In this document: one piece after another, positions 33,938 through 41,340 of the stretch
Position numbering within the stretch: position 1 is the stretch's first letter
Layout: each line of letters starts with the position of its first letter
Source: Streptomyces alfalfae
GTDB lineage: Bacteria > Actinomycetota > Actinomycetes > Streptomycetales > Streptomycetaceae
Direction of reading: 5' to 3'
DNA: 64,000 nt
Assembly: GCF_004127445.1 (NCBI RefSeq)
Contig: NZ_QEXM01000038.1
Location: 248,001-312,000 of the forward strand
The notes under the pieces: model-generated
What the model was told of the DNA's origin: nothing
Database searches by the model: none
The model's input: only the letters and a program-made list of their open reading frames with translations
Made by a program: the position numbers and the translations under genes

Positions 33938-34632
33938 GCCACGGCGGCCGGCTCCGGAGGCGTGGCTTGTCGGCGTCGGAGACGTGGTGCGTCAGCGCCG
34001 AAGGCGCGCGGGTAGCTCCACCCGGCGGCGTGGCACTTCGGGAGCGAGCGCCGCGCGGGCATCGGTGACACGGAGTCCGGCCGCCGCACAGGCGTAGGCG
34101 AGAACACGCGCCGTGTGCCCTCCACCACCAGCCGCGTCTCGCCGGGCGGCGGCAACTCCGGCAAGCACAGGTCGACGTCGGTCTTGAACAGCGAGTGTCG
34201 GGCGTCGCTCAACCCGGGATCCAGTGCGATCAGCCCTGCCGTCGCTCTTCCGGCGGCCCCGGTCCGGGCGGGCCCGAGCACCCGCTTCTCCGGGGGGTCG
34301 AGCGAGGTCACCCGCCGGCCGTCCTCCAGCGAGAGACCCACGTGCAGCCCGGACCGCCGTCCTCCCGGCTCGCCCAGCAGGCAGACCGGCCTGTGCACCG
34401 CGAGATGCAGGGTGACCGAACCCGGCCACACGGACCAGCCGACCACCATCACCCGCGCGGCAGGGCCCTCACCGGCCACGGCGAGCTGCGGCACGAGGGC
34501 GGGGGCGGGGGCGAACCAGTCGACCGGTGGCCGGTGACGGGCGGCGTCCTCGTGCGGAGGGCCCAGCCGGACCGCCACGTCATGCGGCTCGGCTGGTTCC
34601 TCGGGCAGTACCAAATCATCAAAGAATCCCAT
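33808..34632 (-). CDS. unknown Streptomyces protein, MGFFDDLVLPEEP family
   Basis: 274 residues from ATG at 34632. The opening MGFFDDLVLPEEP and the block VMVVGWSVWPGSVTLHLAV are, as I recall, shared by a family of uncharacterised Streptomyces proteins of about 170-200 residues; function unknown. Here the frame runs on to 33808, antisense to the last 130 bases of the esterase gene. Third-position GC stays high to about 34010 and then drops, so the last ~65 residues are probably not original coding sequence and the native stop may have been lost. No signal peptide or membrane segment. Confidence 0.6.
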   Translation of the reverse strand: MGFFDDLVLPEEPAEPHDVAVRLGPPHEDAARHRPPVDWFAPAPALVPQLAVAGEGPAARVMVVGWSVWPGSVTLHLAVHRPVCLLGEPGGRRSGLHVGLSLEDGRRVTSLDPPEKRVLGPARTGAAGRATAGLIALDPGLSDARHSLFKTDVDLCLPELPPPGETRLVVEGTRRVFSPTPVRRPDSVSPMPARRSLPKCHAAGWSYPRAFGADAPRLRRRQATPPEPAAVAQGSCRQPVPSGQVVAPGAKAWRRKCSSAGVQVVKSCPPGPEQ

Positions 34633-34744
34633 GCCTGCATGCTGTCACCAGCCACTGACAATCGGTCATCAGTGCAGTTCGAAGGCGCTCCTGTCCATGC
34701 TGACGGAGCCTGCGACCGTCCCCGGGCGGGAGCACGGCCGGGGG

Positions 34745-35551
34745 CTATCCCGACTTCGAGGGCGTTCTCCGGGTGCGGTGGCGAGGCTTGTTCTGACGTG
34801 GTGGACGGGTGAGGGTGATCTGCCGGACGAGCTGCTGGAAGCAGGCGAGAGCGGCCAGGGCGGGGAGGGCGGCCGCTGCCGCCTCGACCGGGGCACGCGG
34901 TGCCTGCGCGACGCACAGAAGCATGGAGACGGTGGAGAACAGCAGCACGACCGCCCAGGAGTGGACCGCCCGGCGCCGGTGGAGCGCGGCCCGGAGGATC
35001 GACAGGGAAGCGACCATCCAGGGGCCGTACACCAGCAGGGGCCACCAGCCGACCGCGGTGGCGGAGGTGCGGTACTGGGCGAGATGGCGCAGCGGGTCGT
35101 AACTGACGATGCCGCCGAAGACGCACACCATGGACACGACGACAGCGGCGAGCGCCGCGAGGAAGAAGCTGGTGGTGCGCAGCGCGCCGAGCTTTCGAGC
35201 GCGCGAACGAGAGCGGGAACGCGAGCGGCGACGGCGGCGGGCCGGAGAGGGGCGTAGCGGGGGCAGCTCACTCGTGATTTTGGTGAGACCGGCGAGCCGG
35301 TCCTCGTCGAATTCCTCGCCGACGGGTACTTCGGGTTCATGGGCAGCCGAAAAGGCGTTGTTCCGCTCGTCCTTGATGGCCTCGTGCAACAGGTGCGCGA
35401 GTTCCTCCGCCGGGTCCCAGTGCACCTCCAACGGGTCCAACCGGCCCGGGTGTTGCTCCCAGGCAGGGGAGTGGCCGGCCGCCGCCTGGTGTCCGTTGGC
35501 CGGCCCCTGGGCGGGCCCAGGACGGCTGTGACGGCCCCGCGTCTCATACAT
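34745..35551 (-). CDS. DUF2637-type membrane protein with RS repeat
   Basis: 268 residues from ATG at 35551. The C-terminal half contains four hydrophobic segments: FFLAALAAVVVSMVCVFGGIV, WWPLLVYGPWMVASLSILRAAL, SWAVVLLFSTVSMLLCVAQ and AAAAALPALAALACFQQLV, in the arrangement of DUF2637 proteins, which include the Spd family of conjugation and spread proteins in Streptomyces. A RRRRRSRSRSRSRARK stretch (about 105-120) precedes the first membrane segment. The start overlaps the stop of the upstream unknown gene by 8 bases, so the two are coupled. DUF2637 proteins on the chromosome have no settled function. Confidence 0.75.
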   Translation of the reverse strand: MYETRGRHSRPGPAQGPANGHQAAAGHSPAWEQHPGRLDPLEVHWDPAEELAHLLHEAIKDERNNAFSAAHEPEVPVGEEFDEDRLAGLTKITSELPPLRPSPARRRRRSRSRSRSRARKLGALRTTSFFLAALAAVVVSMVCVFGGIVSYDPLRHLAQYRTSATAVGWWPLLVYGPWMVASLSILRAALHRRRAVHSWAVVLLFSTVSMLLCVAQAPRAPVEAAAAALPALAALACFQQLVRQITLTRPPRQNKPRHRTRRTPSKSG

Positions 35552-35885
35552 GGGCGACCTGCGGCCGGGAGTCGCGGGAGTGGACGCCGCACCCTTTGGG
35601 GGTGCCGGCCAGAGGGGTGTTCGTCAGAGGAGCGCTCGCCGGCGGGGTGTGTGCCAGAGTGGTGAAGTGGGCCTCGATAAGACCGAGTTCGTCATTAAGG
35701 TCTGCCAAGGGCCCGGCGGAGTACCTCAGATCGACTCTTCGGCAGTCGTCCTGCAAGGTCGCGCTCGAATTGTCGGCGGGGGCCGGGGTGAAGACCCAGG
35801 TGCCCATGCGAACCGCGGATGTCGCACCGCTCATCGTGCCGGCCAAGAGGTGCCCTGAAACATACGTTGGCCTTGCTGTGGTCAT
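35544..35885 (-). CDS. unknown protein coupled to the DUF2637 gene
   Basis: 113 residues from ATG at 35885, with GGACGGG upstream; a longer frame to 35948 exists. Features: SGHLLAGTMSGATSAVRMGTWVFTPAPADNSSATLQDDCRRVDLRYSAGPLADLNDEL, then a Thr/Pro/Ala-rich tail of short imperfect TPLxxTP repeats. No family recognised. The 8-base overlap with the DUF2637 start implies translational coupling and a shared role. Confidence 0.5.
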   Translation of the reverse strand: MTTARPTYVSGHLLAGTMSGATSAVRMGTWVFTPAPADNSSATLQDDCRRVDLRYSAGPLADLNDELGLIEAHFTTLAHTPPASAPLTNTPLAGTPKGCGVHSRDSRPQVAHV

Positions 35886-36142
35886 ATCCCGTCCAACGGA
35901 CCCGCGTGAGGGAAGATGCGTGGCAAATGGGTGGCCGACAGGTCGCATATTGCGTCTGTCGGTCTAATGATTATTGGTTCCTACGGCGGACTCGGGGCGG
36001 TCCCTGCTCGCCCGCTGTGCTGAGCCGATGCGCCGGAGTTGTCTTATGGGCGGGCTTGTCGTCACAGCACACCGGAATCAGCCTGGGGCGTGTGCGAGAG
36101 ATCGTCTCGGCCGTGCTTTACGCCGGAGAGGAGGGAGCGGCA
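35886..36142. other. intergenic control region
   Basis: 257 bases (320 to the pseudogene start) with AT-rich segments, for example CTAATGATTATTGG near 35965, likely holding divergent promoters. No gene of credible length seen. Confidence 0.35.
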
Positions 36143-36190
36143 ATGGCGGAACAGCCGTATCACCCGTTCCGGTCGTGCCTGCCGGCTTGA
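36143..36190 (+). CDS. possible 15-residue peptide ahead of the SUKH-like pseudogene
   Basis: ATG at 36143 is preceded by GGAGAGGAGGGAG, the strongest ribosome binding site in this part, but the frame closes after MAEQPYHPFRSCLPA. It ends 15 bases before the GTG of the pseudogene. It may be a leader peptide, or the remains of a longer gene such as a partner of the immunity-like protein. Confidence 0.3.
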   Translation: MAEQPYHPFRSCLPA

Positions 36191-36205
36191 ACCGCAGGGC
36201 CCAGG

Positions 36206-36825
36206 GTGCATCGATACGAGTTCATCGACACGGAGGGAATTCGTGTTCGTCGACAGGACATCCGGCGACACCGCGACGCGTGGATCGAGAAAGGGATCCC
36301 CGCTGCGGAGATCGAACGGGCCACCGTCTTCCAGGACCGTTGGGGGCGGACTCGCCCCGCCGCCGGCCCCGTTCTATGAGGGCTATGAGGGCGGTCCACG
36401 CATTCTGGACGCCCACTGCCCCGAGGAACTGGCCACGGGCGGCTGGTCGTTCTCGGCAGGAGACTGCCGGGTGTCCATGGCCCACAGCTTCATGGTCGGC
36501 CCCGACGGTGCGTTCGGCATCGGTCCTCGCCGCTGGACACCCCTGCATGCCGGCATCGACGGAGGGGCGGAATCCCTGGCGCCGGCCGCTCATGCCCGCC
36601 GCTGGGCCACGACCGTCACGAGGGTCACGCGCAAGGCCGTCGACGCGCTGGAGTTCGGCGACTTCGGGCCGGTGCTCGAAGCGCAGGGTGTGACCGACTC
36701 CTGATGGCGGGGCAAAGGACTCCCTCATCGCTGTGTGCCGAGGCGAGGCCGTGGGCCCGGACGCCCCGCGATGCCTTGAAGCGCACATCTACGGCGGCCT
36801 CGACGAGTGGGCCTTGCGTGGTGGC
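36206..36825 (+). pseudogene. decayed SUKH/SMI1-KNR4-like gene
   Basis: Three reading frames joined together give one protein-like sequence: VHRYEFIDTEGIRVRRQDIR...FQDRWG from GTG at 36206; GLAPPPAPFYEGYEGGPRILD...GFGPVLEAQGVTDS; then KDSLIAVCRGEAVGPDAPR...YGGLDEWALRGG. This matches my memory of SUKH-type (SMI1/KNR4-like) immunity or antitoxin proteins of Streptomyces, with the core W-G-G-L-x-L-P-P-A-P. The breaks are a 1-nt insertion in the G-run 36342-36346, a tandem 9-base duplication TATGAGGGC (36374-36391), a Trp-to-TGA change at 36702-36704 and another 1-nt insertion at about 36717. Intact members protect against polymorphic toxins. No toxin gene is visible. Confidence 0.7.
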
Positions 36826-37080
36826 TGGCCAGCGGGCTTCTCGGTCTCGGTGTCCGGGGGCCGCAGCGAATGGGCGGACGAGGATGGCGCCTTGTCCGGG
36901 CCGTCGTCGGACGGCACGGCCGTGGAGGTGGGGGGCGACCGCCAGAGACGTCACGGCGAACAGCGGGCCGGGTATGGTCATCCGCCGAAGTGGCCACGGG
37001 ATGGCGCACCATGGGATGCGGAAGCGCTGGCATCGCCCGAAGGGCGCGCCCGAGTCGGGACTGAGGGGGAGGGAGAGACA

Positions 37081-38067
37081 GTGAGCGGATATCGAGGCGG
37101 ATGTCGATCGGAGGCCAGGGCGACGGCCGCTGCGATGCGGGAGGCGGTGCATGCGCTGCTTGCCGTGCTGGAGCCGGCGCAGGCCCGTGAGCTGCGCGCG
37201 GGCCCCACCAGGCTGGACGCGCCCGAGCTGCGGGAGTGGACGTATCTGCCGGGCTCACGCCCCGGGCTGCCCACGGAAGGCCTCGACGCACGCGGGCGTG
37301 CAGCCGTCGACGCCCTGTTGGCCACGGCGCACAGCGCGGCCGGGGCGGAACTGGCGCGGGGGGCGATCGAGGTGGAGCGCCACCGCCGCGCCATGGCCGG
37401 CGCCACGGGCGGCGACCGCTACTGGGTGCGTCTGCTGGGCGACCCGGACGGCGAAGAGCCGTGGGGCTGGCGGATGAACGGCCACCACCTCGCCGTGCAC
37501 GTCACGGTCACGGCGGCCGGTATCCGGGTGACGCCGCACTTCATCGGCGCCGAGCCGGCGCGCATCGCGGACGGTCCCCAGGCCGGCCGCCGACTCCTGG
37601 GGCCCGAGGAGGACCTGGCACGGGAACTGGTCACGGACCTGGACGTCGGCCGCCGCGCCGAAGCGGTCTTCGCCGCCGCCCCGCCGGACGACATCCTGAC
37701 CCGCGACGACCCCTTCGCCGACCCGGACCGGCTGCCGACCGGCCTGCCGTACGCCGGCATGACCACCGGTCAGCAGAAGTTGCTGGAGCGCCTGGTGCGC
37801 CGCTATCTGGACCGCGCACCCGCGGCGTACGCGCAGGAGTGCTGGTCCGACACCGTGGCGCGGGGACTGGACGGCCTGTCCTTCGCCTGGGCCGGTGGCA
37901 GCGCGCTCGGGGACCGGCACTACTACTGCGTCTGCGCCCAGGACTTCCTCATCGAGTACGACAACACCCAGGACGACGGCAATCACGCCCACTCGGTCTG
38001 GCGTCACCAGCGCCACGACTGGGGCGCCGACCTGCTCCGTGCGCACTACACGGAGCAGCACGGATAG
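37081..38067 (+). CDS. DUF3500 domain protein
   Basis: 328 residues from GTG at 37081 with GGGAGGGAGAG upstream; the frame is open further up through the pseudogene tail but that is not credible as N-terminus. Family blocks: EPWGWRMNGHHLAVHVTV, RVTPHFIGAEPA, GLPYAGMTTGQQKLLERLVRRYL, FAWAGGSALGDRHYY and LIEYDNTQDDGNHAHSVWRHQRHDWGADLL. These are the DUF3500 signatures, several His-rich, suggesting a metal site. DUF3500 proteins are uncharacterised. No export signal. Confidence 0.85.
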   Translation: MSGYRGGCRSEARATAAAMREAVHALLAVLEPAQARELRAGPTRLDAPELREWTYLPGSRPGLPTEGLDARGRAAVDALLATAHSAAGAELARGAIEVERHRRAMAGATGGDRYWVRLLGDPDGEEPWGWRMNGHHLAVHVTVTAAGIRVTPHFIGAEPARIADGPQAGRRLLGPEEDLARELVTDLDVGRRAEAVFAAAPPDDILTRDDPFADPDRLPTGLPYAGMTTGQQKLLERLVRRYLDRAPAAYAQECWSDTVARGLDGLSFAWAGGSALGDRHYYCVCAQDFLIEYDNTQDDGNHAHSVWRHQRHDWGADLLRAHYTEQHG

Positions 38068-38157
38068 CGCGGTGCGCCGCGCCTGGCAGGGGCGCGGTTC
38101 GCGTGAGCCGCGGCGCCCCGAGGGGCGTTGTCAGTGGGGGCTGTCACGATGGCGTGC

Positions 38158-38802
38158 ATGAGCAAGGTCATCAATTGCAGCACCGGCGACGAGGCGCAGA
38201 TCGTCGGCTTCCTGGGCGCCGCGGACAAGGTCACGGCGGAGCAGCAGCGCATCCTCGGCCATGTCCGCGAAGCCGCTCACGCCCGGCAGGCCGATCTGGA
38301 CCACCAGGGCATCGACTGGGGCCTGTCCATCCCCGAAGCGCTCGACCACTTGGTGGCCGGACGGGCCGACGCAGACGGCGAGTATGCGGGGAACGCCTAT
38401 TACACCGCCTTGCAGGCCGTCATCGACTCGACCGGTTCGGACTCCTGCACCCTGGGCAGTTACAGCAAGCCGTTCACCTTCTTCGGCCTGCTGGACAAGG
38501 AACTCACCCGGGCGGGAGTGCCCAGCGACCTGCTGCCCTACGACTTCCTGTACGCGGGGCCGCCCGCGGGGATACCGTTCCGCATTCCCAGCCCTGCCGA
38601 CGGTTCCCCGGAGATGGGCCGCTGGCCCCTCGCCAAGGCCAAACCCGCGGCCGACGCGTATCGCGCGGTCATCGACCGGATCGACCCGGACTTCCGGTAC
38701 GACCTCGACCTGCTCATCGAGAAGCTGGACTTCGAGGACGAGAACTGGCGGGACGTCGACTGGTTCACGCAGGACACGATCTTCTTCTCGATCGTGGGGT
38801 GA
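38158..38802 (+). CDS. unknown actinobacterial protein (possibly DUF7691)
   Basis: 214 residues; three in-frame starts (GTG 38128, ATG 38149, ATG 38158) and I chose the last, MSKVINCSTGDEAQIVGFLG. Blocks LDHQGIDWGLSIPEALDHLV, NAYYTALQAVIDSTGSD, SYSKPFTFFGLLDKEL, GVPSDLLPYDFLYAGPP and the ending FDPDFRYDL-like stretch seem to belong to a family of Streptomyces proteins possibly registered as DUF7691. No known motif; soluble. Convergent with the tRNA gene. Confidence 0.65.
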   Translation: MSKVINCSTGDEAQIVGFLGAADKVTAEQQRILGHVREAAHARQADLDHQGIDWGLSIPEALDHLVAGRADADGEYAGNAYYTALQAVIDSTGSDSCTLGSYSKPFTFFGLLDKELTRAGVPSDLLPYDFLYAGPPAGIPFRIPSPADGSPEMGRWPLAKAKPAADAYRAVIDRIDPDFRYDLDLLIEKLDFEDENWRDVDWFTQDTIFFSIVG

Positions 38803-38846
38803 CGCGCGGTTCTTCCGGCCGGTGGTCGGCCAGTGGTGCCCGGGGT

Positions 38847-38921
38847 GGCGGGTGACCGGATTCGAACCGGCGTCCTCGCGGTTTTGGAGACCGCGCGCGT
38901 CGACCCCTGCGCTACACCCGC
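38847..38921 (-). tRNA. tRNA-Trp (anticodon CCA), atypical
   Basis: On the minus strand a 75-nt cloverleaf is complete: acceptor GCGGGTG/CACCCGC (7 perfect pairs), D-arm GCGC-AGGGGTCGAC-GCGC, anticodon stem GCGGT/ACCGC with 7-base loop CTCCAAA (CCA anticodon), 6-base variable loop GAGGAC, T-arm GCCGG-TTCGAAT-CCGGT. The discriminator base is C and no CCA is encoded (next bases ACC). Position 26 between D and anticodon stems is missing. It differs in all stems from the usual Streptomyces tRNA-Trp as I remember it, so it may be a divergent extra copy. Confidence 0.75.
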
Positions 38922-39062
38922 CGCCCGCGATCCTACCGATGACCCTCCGGCGGGCTCACACCGAGCCCGGCCCCGCCGTACCTCTGGGCAGCGTGCGAGA
39001 GCGGGCGGTTTGACCTTGACACGGTGACAGGGTCTTCGCTGTGGCCGTAGGAGGTGGTCTCG

Positions 39063-39839
39063 ATGACGATCACGGAGCAGGGGCAGGGGCAGGGGCAGGA
39101 CGCGGACCCGGGTATGGGCACGGGCCCGGGCCCGTGCCCATACCCGGGTGCAGATGCGGGCGCGGGCGCGGAGACGGTGCGGGCGCTGCGAGGGCTGGAG
39201 GACGGGCGTTCGTCCGTGCGATTGCGGGCGGCACTGGCAGTCGGCACGGCACCTGACCCCCGCTGCGTCGACGTGCTCGTCGAGCGGTGCGCGGTCGAGC
39301 CCGAGTTCTTCGTCCGCGACATGCTGACCTGGGCGCTCACCCGGCATCCGGTGTCCCGCACGCTTCCCGTCCTGGTCCGCGAGGTCCGCTCGGAGCGTGC
39401 GCAGGCGCGCAGCCAGGCCCTGCATACGCTGTCCAAGATCGGGGACCCGCGGGCATGGCCGGCCATCACCCGGGAGTTGCTGTCCGACGCCGACGACGAG
39501 GTGGCGCGCAGCGCGTGGCGGGCCGCGGTCATACTCGTGCCCGACAGTGAGGGACCTGCCCTGGCGGCGGCGTTGGTGACGCAGCTCGGGCGCGGGGATC
39601 GGGAGACGCAGTTGAGCCTCAGCCGGGCGCTGGTGGCCTTGGGTGAAGTGGTCGTGCCGGCGCTGGATGATGCGACGATGGCCGATGACCCGCGGGTGCG
39701 TACGCATGCACTGGCCACACAGCAGTTGCTGCGCGACCCGGACACCGGATTCGAGTTCGCTGTCGAGGAGGCGAAGCGGATCGTGGCCCTTGGGGGCTCT
39801 GGCCGGAAGGGACGCGGCTCCGGCCGGGAGGGGCAGTAG
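39063..39839 (+). CDS. HEAT-repeat protein with low-complexity N-terminus
   Basis: 258 residues from ATG at 39063, with GTAGGAGGTGG a few bases upstream. The first ~35 residues are Gln-Gly and Pro-Gly-rich, encoded by GGGCAG tandem repeats and then a perfect 44-bp palindrome. From about residue 40 the protein is a chain of HEAT/armadillo-like helices: VRALRGLEDGRSSVRLRAALAVG, VSRTLPVLVREVRSERAQARSQALHTLSKIGD, VARSAWRAAVILV, LSLSRALVALGEVVVPAL. Such repeats are protein-binding or phycobilin-lyase-like modules. The start of the next gene, a MerR-HEAT regulator, is 3 bases after this stop, so the two are one operon and probably act together. Confidence 0.8.
   Translation: MTITEQGQGQGQDADPGMGTGPGPCPYPGADAGAGAETVRALRGLEDGRSSVRLRAALAVGTAPDPRCVDVLVERCAVEPEFFVRDMLTWALTRHPVSRTLPVLVREVRSERAQARSQALHTLSKIGDPRAWPAITRELLSDADDEVARSAWRAAVILVPDSEGPALAAALVTQLGRGDRETQLSLSRALVALGEVVVPALDDATMADDPRVRTHALATQQLLRDPDTGFEFAVEEAKRIVALGGSGRKGRGSGREGQ
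39106..39149. repeat. perfect 44-bp palindrome inside the HEAT gene
   Basis: Arms 39106-39127 and 39128-39149 are exact reverse complements with no spacer (22 bases each). It encodes PGMGTGPGPCPYPG on the plus strand and the same Gly/Pro peptide when read on the minus strand in the matching frame. It directly follows three GGGGCA units (39078-39098). A perfect palindrome of this length can extrude a cruciform or form a strong RNA hairpin 45 bases into the message. Confidence 0.95.
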
Positions 39840-39842
39840 GAC

Positions 39843-40847
39843 GTGTTGATCGGTGAGGTGGCGCGGCGGTCCGGGGTCAGCGCCCGCATGCTGCGGCACT
39901 ACGAATCACTCGGGCTGGTACGGCCCTCCGGCCGGACGGGCTCCGGATACCGGGAGTTCTCCGAGGACGACATCCGGCGGATCTTTCACATCGAGGGACT
40001 GCGGTCGCTGGGGCTTTCGCTGCGCGAGATCGGGCGCGCGCTCGACGATCCCGGCTTCACGCCGTCGGCGCTCGTCGGCGACCTCGTCCGCCGGACGCGC
40101 GAACGCATCGCGGCCGAGACCGAGCTGCTGGCGCGGCTGCGGGGTATCGATGCCGCGGGGCCCGCCCGTTGGGAGGACGCCCTGCACGTCGTCGCGCTGT
40201 TGCAAGCGCTGGGTTCGAAGAGTCCGGGCGCACGCCAGCGTGCAGCTCTTTCCACGGCCGACGGGCTTCCTCTGCCGGCGGAGGCCCTGGTCGAGGCCGC
40301 GCTGAGCGAGACCGAGCCGAATGTCGCGGGAGCCCTTCGATGGGCCCTGGCACGATCGGGCGAGGGCGGCCCGGCGCTGCTGGGGGAGGGGCTTCGCTCA
40401 CCGGTGGCCGCGGTGCGCGAACGCGCCGTGCGGTGCCTCGCCGAGATGCCCGGAGACGAGGCCACCACGTATCTGCGGCAGGCCCTCGCGGACCCCGACA
40501 TCGCGGTGCGCGCGTGCGCGGCCCTGGCACTCGGGGCGCGGGGAGTGGACGGTGCGATTCCGACGCTCGTCGAGATGATCGTGGCCGGCAGGAACGACAC
40601 CGATGCCGCGGACGCGTTGAGCGTGCTGGCGAGCGACGCCGTGGCCGCGGATCAGATCGCGGCCCGGCTCGTCGACCGCCTCGCTCTCGGCAGCACCGGA
40701 GCGCCCGCGCGCGGTCGGCTGACGCAGGCGCTGGGTTCCGTACCGGGGGCGCGGGCTGCGCGCGCCCTCGCGGATCTGTCGCGTGACGAGGACCGAGCGG
40801 TCGCGTTCACGGCGGAGTACCTGCTGCGGCTGCGCGACGCGTCCTGA
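39843..40847 (+). CDS. MerR family regulator fused to HEAT repeats
   Basis: 334 residues from GTG at 39843 (TTG three bases later is possible). Residues 1-70 are a MerR DNA-binding domain: MLIGEVARRSGVSARMLRHYESLGLVRPSGRTGSGYREFSEDDIRRI. A coiled-coil region follows (LVGDLVRRTRERIAAETELLARLRG), then HEAT repeats to the end: AVRERAVRCLAEMPGDEATTYLRQALADPDIAVRACAALALGARGVDGAIPTLVEMI. MerR proteins usually end in a ligand-sensing domain; replacement by HEAT repeats suggests control by protein contact, perhaps with the HEAT protein encoded just upstream. Confidence 0.85.
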   Translation: MLIGEVARRSGVSARMLRHYESLGLVRPSGRTGSGYREFSEDDIRRIFHIEGLRSLGLSLREIGRALDDPGFTPSALVGDLVRRTRERIAAETELLARLRGIDAAGPARWEDALHVVALLQALGSKSPGARQRAALSTADGLPLPAEALVEAALSETEPNVAGALRWALARSGEGGPALLGEGLRSPVAAVRERAVRCLAEMPGDEATTYLRQALADPDIAVRACAALALGARGVDGAIPTLVEMIVAGRNDTDAADALSVLASDAVAADQIAARLVDRLALGSTGAPARGRLTQALGSVPGARAARALADLSRDEDRAVAFTAEYLLRLRDAS

Positions 40848-40849
40848 CG

Positions 40850-41340
40850 GCCCCGAACTCCGCCGGCTCCCCGCCTCTCCGTCCGCCACGAACTCCAGCG
40901 GCTCTCCGCAGCCTTCATGCCCCTCGGGGTCCTGCGGCTCCTGCCCGGGAAGTCCGCGCAGCCTTCGTGCCCCGCGGGGTTCTGTGGCTCTGGTGGCTTC
41001 CGCCCGCAGGCTCGGGCGGCTCCCGGCACCTTCCGTCCGTCACGAACTCCGGCGGCTCCCCACGCCCCTCCACGCCCCTCGGAGCCCTGCGGCTCCGGTA
41101 GCTTCCGCCCGCGGGCTCCGGGGCGCCGGCACCTTCCGTCCGTCATGAACTCCGGCGGCTCCCCGCCCCCCTTCGTGCCCCACGGGATCCTGTGGCTCCG
41201 GTAGCTCCCGCCCCGAACTCCGGGCGGCTCCCCGCCCCCTCCGTCCGCCACGAACTCCAGCGGCTCCCCGCACCTCCATGCCCGCCCCCCCCGGAGCCCC
41301 ACGGCTCCTATGCCCCTGGGGCTCCCGCAGCCCGCATGCG
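40850..41340. repeat. degenerate direct-repeat array, period about 103 bp
   Basis: The word CGAACTCCGGCGGCTCCCC (with single-base variants) occurs at about 40854, 40889, 41043, 41145, 41213 and 41250. A second word, TGCCCC-x-CGGGG-x-TGCGGCTC, occurs at about 40919, 40969, 41072, 41178 and 41279; the last four are 101-106 bp apart. The block CACCTTCCGTCCGTCA precedes the first word at 41027 and 41131. The array lies between the MerR-HEAT stop and the cupin gene. A minus-strand frame spans it, but its Arg/Gly/Pro translation looks like a by-product. Confidence 0.8.

Noticed and set aside
40850..41340. CRISPR array
   Set aside because: Repeat units are degenerate and about 100 bp long with repeated 'spacers', and there are no cas genes.
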